Of a stretch of DNA of 39,327 nt, positions 32,896 to 39,327 are shown piece by piece. The DNA comes from Candidatus Zhuqueibacterota bacterium. GTDB taxonomy: Bacteria > Zhuqueibacterota > Zhuqueibacteria > Residuimicrobiales > Krinioviventaceae. How positions within the stretch are numbered: the first letter of the stretch is position 1; every line of letters starts with the position of its first letter. Below the pieces are notes generated by a model. The model did no database searches and was not told the origin of the DNA. It was given only the letters and a program-made list of their open reading frames with translations. The stretch spans positions 1-39,327 of the forward strand of contig JAFGSB010000087.1 of the NCBI GenBank assembly GCA_016934825.1, given 5' to 3'. The translations under genes and the position numbers were made by a program.

Positions 32896-35128
32896 ACATC
32901 CGGGTATTCAAATTTATCAAACAAAATGCGATAAAGTAAAATAACATGCCGACCATCAGTGCGATTTTGAATCCATAACTGAAAGATACCAGCATAATTG
33001 CCGTACTCCCCAGCACGCTCGCCGCACCGTTGACTGCAAAACCCCAATCAATTAACTCCCCGATTTTGTAACTTCCTTTCGGAAAAGGCATACCCATAAA
33101 AAAAGTTACCGGGAAAATGAAAACAATTGCCGATAAAATTCTTCCGTAAATATTCAATCCCGCCATTGTGGATGTTAACAACGGTGTTACAAATATTTCG
33201 ACCGCCAGTAATAGAATAATTGCGATGAAAGGGAAACGGTTTTTAAAATGTACCGACATTCTGCTGCCGATACCCGATCCGATCAGAATTGTAAACAGGA
33301 TCGTCATACAGGTATATGAAGACGAGCCGATAAATAAAGTATATCTTTGAATGAGAACAATTTCAACAACCATAAAAGCAATACCGATACAAAAGAAGTA
33401 GAGCCATCCCGCCGGTGAAAGTTTTTTACCCTTTTTAGCATACGGCAGCAGATTTAAAGGCAAAACCAGAATAACAATAATCAGCAATATAATTATAATC
33501 AATAATTTCGACAACGGGAACCCCATAAATTCCCAGGGTTTTAGATCATTCAATTTATGAATGTTAAAATTTTTCCATAAACCTAATTGAGCGGTAAACG
33601 GACGGTTGTCGGTACACGGGCTGATATCGATTTTCGCACTGTCCTGCATCACCGACCAACCTTCAGTTACGATCCGGTTTATCAGGTTGCCCGCAGTCGA
33701 ATCCGGCGCCGGATAGAGTAGATGGATCTGAGCATAATTCTCCGGTTTTAATTCACCGAACGCCTTTTGTCTGACCTGCTCTGTGAGCGGTCTTTTCGAC
33801 AGTAACAAAATATTCCGCCGCATTTGCGGGAGATCATAAACGGCAAAGTGGTCCTGCGGATTCTGAATTCCCAGTTCCGAAAGCGCATCCAAAACCTCGG
33901 AGACAATCCGGGGCATATAGAACTGGTGTTCCATCATCATAACGCCGTTATCCGTCAGAGCCCGGTAATAATCTTTGAACGCCCCGGTCGTGAACAGATA
34001 ATTCTCGGCTAGCGCAAACGAACCGGATGCCAGGGCCGCAAATGTGTTGGAACTGAGAGAATAAATCACATCAAATTTATTTTTGAACCGGCGTACATAC
34101 GTGCGCGCGTCTTCGGTTATAACTTTTACTTTCGGGTCTTTGTAAATAAAACCGGAGAATTCGGCAAGTTCTCCGTCAAGCATTAATTTATTAACATGCG
34201 GGTTGACTTCCACCGCGTGTATTTCCACGGCGCCTTCCTGCAGGGCCTGTAAAACATCTACACCGCCGCCGGCGCCAAGAGACATAAACGTGCAGGAATC
34301 GTACTGTTCGATCAGGTATTTGACGCTGATCCCGAACTGGAATCTTTCGGAATCCGGTCTGACCCAGTTGCCGTCAAATCCATAAACCGGGCTGTTTGCC
34401 GCGTTGTCGATATTGATGCCCCGATAATTTTCCTGGTAATTATATATCTTGATTTTCGCTATCGCGTCCCAGTGTTTGTATATAACCGGTGCTCTTTCTT
34501 CACCCGGTTTTTCCATTATTTTTTCCGAATAGGGGATGAGCGCCAGCGTCACGATAAAAAGCAGGGCGGGGAGGAGCCTTTGCACAGATTTGCCGGTGAC
34601 AATTGCTGAAATAATAACGGGTATACCGACTAAAAATACGGCAGCAGGGGTGCCAAAAAGATTCATTAATAAAACCGAGATAATGACTCCCGAGCCCGCA
34701 CCCAATAAATCTGCCATGTATAACCGGGGTATGTCCCGGTGATAATGTTTGAACAACATAGCCAGGGCAATACCACCGCTAAAAAATGGAGCGCTCAGCA
34801 GAATAATCGTTAAAATAAATTTACCAACCATTAACCAACTGATAAATAGTTTTCCATAATCCATACCGATGTGCAATGCTATGGGCGGTCCGGCTGATGC
34901 AAATAATGCGGTGAATGAAAGTATTAACCATAAATGTTTTTGATTGTTACAGGATGAAAATAATTTTAATCCCAGAGCTCCCAAACCCAACCCGAGGACG
35001 GCTAAAGAAAGAATCAGAAAAGCAAAGGTATAAAAGAATTCCGCAGAAAAGATACGCGTCCAGACAATTTCAAGAGCGATAAGCGAAACCGAGAGCAGAT
35101 AAATCACGACGTATTTGTTTTTATGCAC
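32894..35128 (-). CDS. polytopic membrane protein with embedded spermidine-synthase-like domain
   Basis: The 744-residue protein has about seven N-terminal membrane segments (residues 5-210). A soluble domain follows with the SAM-type nucleotide motif FMSLGAGGGVDVLQA near residue 285 and IHAVEVNP plus VITEDARTYV, as in spermidine synthases. About six more membrane segments come after residue 545. This plan matches the family of membrane-fused spermidine synthase-like proteins, which mostly lack proven activity. The motif following the acidic loop (VIYSLSSNTFAALASGSFALAENYLF) replaces the D-x-x-D substrate motif of true aminopropyltransferases, so polyamine synthesis is doubtful. It is the only minus-strand gene in the window, convergent with thrC and divergent from the M50 protease. 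Confidence 0.78.
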   Translation of the reverse strand: MHKNKYVVIYLLSVSLIALEIVWTRIFSAEFFYTFAFLILSLAVLGLGLGALGLKLFSSCNNQKHLWLILSFTALFASAGPPIALHIGMDYGKLFISWLMVGKFILTIILLSAPFFSGGIALAMLFKHYHRDIPRLYMADLLGAGSGVIISVLLMNLFGTPAAVFLVGIPVIISAIVTGKSVQRLLPALLFIVTLALIPYSEKIMEKPGEERAPVIYKHWDAIAKIKIYNYQENYRGINIDNAANSPVYGFDGNWVRPDSERFQFGISVKYLIEQYDSCTFMSLGAGGGVDVLQALQEGAVEIHAVEVNPHVNKLMLDGELAEFSGFIYKDPKVKVITEDARTYVRRFKNKFDVIYSLSSNTFAALASGSFALAENYLFTTGAFKDYYRALTDNGVMMMEHQFYMPRIVSEVLDALSELGIQNPQDHFAVYDLPQMRRNILLLSKRPLTEQVRQKAFGELKPENYAQIHLLYPAPDSTAGNLINRIVTEGWSVMQDSAKIDISPCTDNRPFTAQLGLWKNFNIHKLNDLKPWEFMGFPLSKLLIIIILLIIVILVLPLNLLPYAKKGKKLSPAGWLYFFCIGIAFMVVEIVLIQRYTLFIGSSSYTCMTILFTILIGSGIGSRMSVHFKNRFPFIAIILLLAVEIFVTPLLTSTMAGLNIYGRILSAIVFIFPVTFFMGMPFPKGSYKIGELIDWGFAVNGAASVLGSTAIMLVSFSYGFKIALMVGMLFYFIAFCLINLNTRM

Positions 35129-35293
35129 GATATCGTCCCTTTTTGAATTTGAATCTTGAAATATTTTCGTTATATTTATTAACTCAATTTTTGAAAATCA
35201 TGTCTCCTTCAGTTGAATAAAACTGACCGGTTTTCAATACGCTGTTTTATCTGATTTGTTTCAATAAATTAATATGATTAAAGTGGTGATTCA

Positions 35294-35929
35294 ATGAATT
35301 TAGTAACCTTTTTAATATTAGCGCCCCCGATTTTACTGGCCCTGGTTTTTCATGAATTTTCCCATGCGTTTGTCGCCCATAAACTGGGAGATAACACCGC
35401 CAAACAAAACGGACGTTTAACATTAAATCCACTTGCCCATTTGGACCCATTGGGCACATTGATGATTTTTCTGGTCCGATTTGGCTGGGCCAAACCGGTT
35501 CCGGTCAATCCGTATAATTTGAAAAATCCTAAAAGAGATATGTTATGGATAAGTGTTGCCGGTCCTTTATCAAATATGATATTGGCGTTTTTGAGCGGCA
35601 CCCTGCTGCGTCTTATATATCATACGGGTATAAAACCGGAAATCACCTCAATCGGCGGTCTGTTAATGCTCATGCTGGTGTTTTCTCTGCAAATCAATCT
35701 GGCTCTTGCCATTTTCAATATATTGCCCATTGCCCCGCTTGACGGTTCAAAAATATTATACGGCGTTTTACCGAACAAATATTCGGGATTTGCACTTTTA
35801 CTTGAAAAATACGGTCCGATGGTACTGCTTGGTTTGATTGCCATTGGGTATATCGCGAATATCCATATTCTTGGCGGTCTTATCTGGCCGTTCGTGCGAT
35901 TTTTTAGCAAATTATTTGCCGGCATTTAA
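35294..35929 (+). CDS. site-2 protease family (M50) membrane metalloprotease
   Basis: The 211-residue protein is nearly all membrane segments. Zinc ligands are His20 and His24 with Glu21 (HEFSH in ALVFHEFSHAFVAHKLGD), and the third ligand is Asp150 in IAPLDGSKILYGVLP. This short form without PDZ or CBS domains matches the SpoIVFB/Rv2869-like minimal site-2 proteases often named YwhC or Zn-protease. Such enzymes cut membrane-bound substrates, but the target is unknown. It is divergent from the spermidine-synthase-like gene across 165 bases. The start is preceded by AAAGTGGTGA, a modest ribosome site. Confidence 0.9.
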   Translation: MNLVTFLILAPPILLALVFHEFSHAFVAHKLGDNTAKQNGRLTLNPLAHLDPLGTLMIFLVRFGWAKPVPVNPYNLKNPKRDMLWISVAGPLSNMILAFLSGTLLRLIYHTGIKPEITSIGGLLMLMLVFSLQINLALAIFNILPIAPLDGSKILYGVLPNKYSGFALLLEKYGPMVLLGLIAIGYIANIHILGGLIWPFVRFFSKLFAGI

Positions 35930-35950
35930 TCTCTTTTGGTTTAATTTTCC

Positions 35951-36010
35951 AAAGCTTGCTTCGGAATACTCTTAAAAACGTTCAATAGATACCTCGTAGC
36001 TTGCTGTGAA
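35951..36010. repeat. two imperfect palindromes around AGCTTGCT
   Basis: AGCTTGCT occurs at 35953-35960 within an imperfect CC-AAGC...GCTT-GG hairpin, and at 35998-36005 within an imperfect CCTCG...AGCTTGCT...GAAG hairpin. This looks like decayed copies of a small intergenic palindromic repeat between the protease and symporter genes. Confidence 0.3.
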
Positions 36011-36040
36011 GCATTTCATTTTTATTCTTAAGGGTTCGGT

Positions 36041-37366
36041 ATGAAAAAAATATTAAAGTGGTATTTTTCGGTTTCGCTGGTTTTACGAATTCTGGTGTGC
36101 TTTCTGGCCGGATCACTTTTGGGGGTTCTTTTCTGGTATATTTCAAGCGTCAGCGGACGCCCGGTGGCCGACGTGGTCATTCCTTATATATCCCCGTTTG
36201 GAACGATCCTGATTAATATGCTGAAGATGATCGTCATCCCGATTATCTTTTTCTCGCTGGTAGTCGGGGCGGCCAGTCTGCCGTTAAAGCGTTTTGGCAG
36301 AATTGGTTTCAAAGTAATTATATGGTACTTTTTCTGTTCTTTCCTGGCGGCCCTTGTGGGAGTTCTACTGGCACTGGTCATCAACCCGGGGGGAGGAGCC
36401 GATCTTGCCGGTTGGGAAAAAATGGCCGGGATGCTGGCGGCCCAGGCCGGAGAACTGGCATCCAAATCACAGACACAGGAGAGTTTCGTGACATTGATTG
36501 TGAATATGTTTCAGAATCCCTTTGAAGCTCTGGCCAGTGGAAATTTTTTACCGATCATTGTTTTTTCAATTCTGTTTGGCCTGGGAATCCGCGTCAGTCT
36601 TGAAATTAACAATGATGCACAATTCCAGCAGCGGTTGAATCTGCTGCAGGAGATATTTGCCGCCATGCGGGATGTTATGTTCAAACTTGTGGACTGGATC
36701 CTCGAGTACTCTCCTATTGGAGTTCTGGCGCTTTCGTTCGTTAATTTCAGCTTGTATGGTCCCAATATAGTTGGGCCGTACATACGTGTGACGCTTGGTA
36801 TTATTGCCGGCATATTATGTATGATTTTTATTGTCTACACCTTGCTCATTATTTTAGTTACACGCTCAAATCCCTTTACTGTTTTAAAAAATATTCAGGA
36901 AGCCGTTATCACCGCATTTATTACCCGGAGCAGCGCCGCAACTTTACCCGTATCGATTCGGGTGTCCACTGAAGATTTAAAGATTAAAGAAAGTCTGGCC
37001 GGTTTTTCCCTTCCGCTTGGCGCAACGATCAATATGGACGGTGTATGTGTGCATCTCCCGATGTTTGCCGTATTGGCGGCGAACATGTTCAACATTCATT
37101 TAACGGCATCAACTTTGATTATTCTTGTGCTGACAACCGTACTCGCGTCCATCGGCGCAGGCGGCGTGCCCGGCGGCAGTCTTATGCTGCTCTTTATCAT
37201 ACTTGAGACCATGGGACTGGATCCCTCCCAGGTAGCGGTGATTGTTGCGATCGCACTTGGAATCAATCCGATCCTGGATATGTTTGAGACAGCGAATAAT
37301 GTTACCGGTGATATTGTCTGTACCTACGCCGTTGCGCGAAATGAAAAGTTAATTGACAACGTTTAA
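36041..37366 (+). CDS. dicarboxylate/amino acid:cation symporter (DAACS family), divergent substrate site
   Basis: The 441-residue protein has the GltPh/GltP architecture with eight membrane segments and two hairpin loops. HP1 is seen in FITRSSAATLPVSI, TM7 in LGATINMDGVCVH, HP2 in GAGGVPGGSLML, and TM8 in NPILDMFETANNVTGDIV. Compared with GltPh, the invariant NMDGT motif reads NMDGV (Val335). The Arg that binds the acidic side chain (R397 in GltPh) aligns with Glu416, and D390 aligns with Asn. The Asp, Asn and Asp equivalents of D394, N401 and D405 remain. It is probably a Na+ or H+ coupled transporter, but acidic amino acids are an unlikely substrate; a basic or neutral one is possible. The ribosome site is weak. 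Confidence 0.88.
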   Translation: MKKILKWYFSVSLVLRILVCFLAGSLLGVLFWYISSVSGRPVADVVIPYISPFGTILINMLKMIVIPIIFFSLVVGAASLPLKRFGRIGFKVIIWYFFCSFLAALVGVLLALVINPGGGADLAGWEKMAGMLAAQAGELASKSQTQESFVTLIVNMFQNPFEALASGNFLPIIVFSILFGLGIRVSLEINNDAQFQQRLNLLQEIFAAMRDVMFKLVDWILEYSPIGVLALSFVNFSLYGPNIVGPYIRVTLGIIAGILCMIFIVYTLLIILVTRSNPFTVLKNIQEAVITAFITRSSAATLPVSIRVSTEDLKIKESLAGFSLPLGATINMDGVCVHLPMFAVLAANMFNIHLTASTLIILVLTTVLASIGAGGVPGGSLMLLFIILETMGLDPSQVAVIVAIALGINPILDMFETANNVTGDIVCTYAVARNEKLIDNV

Positions 37367-37422
37367 ATCCTATTTTTACAATTTTTTACAAAATTACAAA
37401 AAATACTATTGCAATAACCAAA

Positions 37423-37438
37423 TTGTAATAAATTACAA
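37423..37438. promoter_or_regulatory. palindrome TTGTAAT-AA-ATTACAA in a TTACAA-rich spacer
   Basis: Perfect 7-base arms flank a 2-base spacer, 57 bases after the symporter stop. Several more TTACAA copies lie at 37377-37455. The 366-base gap before the kinase gene is otherwise AT-rich; its other elements are the sigma-54 site and the 18-bp palindrome listed below. Possible regulator binding cluster. Confidence 0.3.
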
Positions 37439-37610
37439 CCCGGTATTTACAAATTTAATAACCGGAAAAAGTTTGATCAATTAAATTTATCATAATAATT
37501 ATTATGTTTTTTGTCCTTGTTAATTGATTAAAATTATTGAGTTTATAGTCCAGTCTGTTTCCTCCGCATTTCCCTGTTTTTAAAACCATATTGATATTTT
37601 ATTCTGAATC

Positions 37611-37626
37611 TGGCATTGGTATTGCT
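37611..37626 (+). promoter_or_regulatory. sigma-54-type promoter (-24/-12) for the histidine kinase gene
   Basis: CTGGCA (from 37610) and TTGCT (37622-37626) place GG and GC exactly 10 bases apart, matching the -24/-12 consensus YTGGCA-N6-TTGCW. Start would be near 37637, giving a leader of about 95 bases that contains the palindrome at 37671-37688. Confidence 0.6.
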
Positions 37627-37670
37627 TAATGGCTTATATACAGTTCATTGAAAGGATGAGATTGAATATT

Positions 37671-37688
37671 CATACGTTATAACGTATG
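37671..37688. promoter_or_regulatory. 18-bp perfect palindrome in the kinase leader
   Basis: CATACGTTATAACGTATG is perfectly symmetric and lies 45 bases before the kinase ATG, downstream of the sigma-54-type start point. It could be a repressor site that blocks elongation, or an RNA hairpin. Confidence 0.45.
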
Positions 37689-37732
37689 ATGTATATATAA
37701 TTTGAAGTATTATGTAAACAGGAAGTAAAAAA

Positions 37733-39091
37733 ATGCAGTTAACAACAGTTCAATTAAAGAAAAAAATAAATAACATAAAAACATTCAATACCGCCATTAA
37801 AGAGGAATCTGACAATCGTATAACGAATGATATGCAATTCCTGGATAGAATATTTTATCAATTATCAGCGGAAACCGGCAAAAAGGATTTAAGATCAATT
37901 ACCAATTATATAAGTGATATTGCTATTGCATTGTCCCAGGCCGAACGGGGACTTGTTTATTTGAAGGAAAATAAAGAATACCGGTTAATTTCCGCCCGTA
38001 ATAATGAACGTGAGAACATCAATATTTCGAAATCAGATTTCAGCAGGGGCATTCTGTATAAAGCAATTCAATTAAAGCAGCTTGTACAACTCATAGATAA
38101 AAAACTGGTCACCGGTCAGACAAATTTAAATAATATCAGGTTAAAATTTGTTATGTGCGCCCCGATGATTATTAATGGTGAAGATATCGGCGCCATTTAT
38201 GTTGACAGCAGTAAACCATTAAGAAAAGCTTTTCGTTATACGCCTGAATTCTTTTCTTTATTTGGAAACAAAGCCGCTGCATATATCCGCAACATTCAGT
38301 ATCATGAACAAATTTCAGTACATGATAAACAAATGAAACTCATAAATGAACAATTGGAAACATTACAGAAATTGGCCGCCAAAGGTAAAAATGCCTCTAA
38401 AATAGGACATGAATTGAATAATTTGTTGGCCGTAATATATGGAAATATCGAAATTGCCCGCTCACTACTCAATAAATATGGTGAAGGCGACCAGGTCCTG
38501 GAACGTCTTAAAAAAACGGAGGAACTGTTAAGGAATGTGGGCCGTTTTTCAAAGAGTTTATTAAAAAATTCTCAATTTGATTATCGTTTTGAATCAATCA
38601 ATTTAAATCAGGTTATTCTGGATTTTAAATTTCATTATTCCTCTTATTATAAAAATTCGAATACAAGTTTTGCCATCAATCTGGATTTTGATGTGCCTGT
38701 CACGCAAGCCGACCCGGGATTAATAAAACAGGTATTGCTCAATCTGGTAAAGAATTCCATTGAAGCCAAACCGGATTGCCGGATATTAATCAAAACAATT
38801 TATAATAAAGCAAGACAAACAATTAATTTATATGTTGCGGATAACGGGCCGGGATTTTCCCCTGAAAAATTAGCCGCTTTATTTCAAAACAATTATACGA
38901 ATAAACCGAATGGTAACGGATACGGATTAATGATCTGTAAAGAGATCATGCAGAAACACGGCGGAACGATTTCAGCGCAAAGCAGTCCGGGAAAAGGCGC
39001 CATGTTTATCATCAGTCTGCCGGTCAAACCGAATGAAAACTATAAACAAACGCCCCGAAAACAGTTGGATATGATTTATCAATCCCTGTAA
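37733..39091 (+). CDS. GAF-domain sensor histidine kinase
   Basis: The 452-residue soluble protein has a GAF-like sensor domain (about residues 45-200, with LSQAERGLVYLKEN and MIINGEDIGAIYVDSSK) and a short coiled linker. The phospho-acceptor helix has His226 in SKIGHELNNLLAVIYGNIE. The ATPase domain shows the N box (LLNLVKNSIEA), G1 (VADNGPGFS) and G2 (PNGNGYGLMICKEI). No membrane segment or receiver domain is present, so it senses a cytoplasmic signal and signals to a separate response regulator. None is in the window; it may lie downstream beyond 39327. The sigma-54-type promoter suggests an NtrC-family partner. An AGGAAG ribosome site supports the start. Confidence 0.88.
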   Translation: MQLTTVQLKKKINNIKTFNTAIKEESDNRITNDMQFLDRIFYQLSAETGKKDLRSITNYISDIAIALSQAERGLVYLKENKEYRLISARNNERENINISKSDFSRGILYKAIQLKQLVQLIDKKLVTGQTNLNNIRLKFVMCAPMIINGEDIGAIYVDSSKPLRKAFRYTPEFFSLFGNKAAAYIRNIQYHEQISVHDKQMKLINEQLETLQKLAAKGKNASKIGHELNNLLAVIYGNIEIARSLLNKYGEGDQVLERLKKTEELLRNVGRFSKSLLKNSQFDYRFESINLNQVILDFKFHYSSYYKNSNTSFAINLDFDVPVTQADPGLIKQVLLNLVKNSIEAKPDCRILIKTIYNKARQTINLYVADNGPGFSPEKLAALFQNNYTNKPNGNGYGLMICKEIMQKHGGTISAQSSPGKGAMFIISLPVKPNENYKQTPRKQLDMIYQSL

Positions 39092-39143
39092 AGACATTTC
39101 TGTTCAAAATATCTCCTTATGTTTTTCCCTCAATATACAAATT

Positions 39144-39286
39144 ATTGCGATATTTATATTTATGATTTGCGATAATTTGCAAAAATACAACAATTTTTTT
39201 CACAACTTTTAAAAAGTACTTGCAAAATACGATAGTAATTATTATTTTGCAAACAGGCGGTGGGTTTTTATCGGATTATTGCGATA
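39144..39286. repeat. three TTGCGATA repeats at the window end
   Basis: TTGCGATA occurs at 39145-39152, 39167-39174 and 39279-39286 in an AT-rich non-coding stretch of 236 bases after the kinase gene. Two TTGCAAA boxes lie between them. They may be regulator sites for a gene beyond the window; I see no coding sequence here. Confidence 0.4.
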
Positions 39287-39327
39287 GAATTATCGAAAAT
39301 TATTTTAATAATTTTTTATTGTATTAT

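Noticed and set aside
1-39327. tRNA, rRNA, CRISPR, insertion sequences or phage genes
   Set aside because: No clover-leaf motifs, repeat-spacer arrays, transposase or phage domains, or paired terminal inverted repeats were seen on either strand.

Overview
The window looks like chromosomal core sequence from an uncultivated or poorly known bacterium of the FCB side of the tree (Calditrichaeota, Marinimicrobia, Ignavibacteria or a similar lineage). Two secreted proteins end in the type IX secretion sorting domain (YPNPFNP, then a SSGLYF/SSGVYF strand). A secreted subtilase carries DVNxxGxxxxxDR...WNNR dockerin-like repeats typical of those phyla. The DNA is moderately AT-rich, codon use is even across the genes, and there is no sign of phage, IS elements, CRISPR, tRNA or rRNA. 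The phylum call is inference.

Layout. 1-4833: a TetR/AcrR regulator followed by etfB-etfA and a membrane Fe-S oxidoreductase, an electron-transfer branch from acyl-CoA dehydrogenases to the quinone pool. 4834-6195: thiI. 6196-12495: three secreted proteins (LamG-type with sorting domain; subtilase with dockerin-like end; cohesin-like protein with sorting domain). 12564-13541: dusB, closed by a terminator. 13587-19143: a tight run of a predicted COG2403 GTPase, carbamate kinase, korD-A-B-C (2-oxoacid:ferredoxin oxidoreductase) and ndk. 19246-28412: a type II fatty-acid operon (yceD-rpmF-plsX-fabH-lipoprotein-fabD-fabG-acpP-fabF-rnc) followed by an acyl-CoA dehydrogenase and a terminator. 28413-29036: a long leader region. 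29037-32826: thrA (fused aspartokinase/homoserine dehydrogenase) and thrC. 32894-35128 (minus strand): a membrane protein with an embedded spermidine-synthase-like domain. 35294-39091: a site-2 protease, a DAACS-family symporter with altered substrate-site residues, and a GAF/histidine kinase gene behind a sigma-54-type promoter.

How it fits together. Fatty-acid synthesis and acyl-CoA oxidation sit at two loci, and their two main promoters carry nearly the same 13-bp palindrome (TGAATGGAATTCA and TGAATGAAATTCA). A related palindrome lies in front of the TetR gene, so one regulator may coordinate both. KOR, ferredoxin and the EtfAB/Fe-S system suggest an anaerobic or facultatively anaerobic metabolism. 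The most unusual points are the secreted protease/cohesin-like pair, two sigma-54-like promoters (one nested in a terminator), the CsgG/TPR lipoprotein inside the fab operon, the GTPase-carbamate kinase-KOR operon and the divergent symporter. All functions come from reading motifs by eye; no database search was run.
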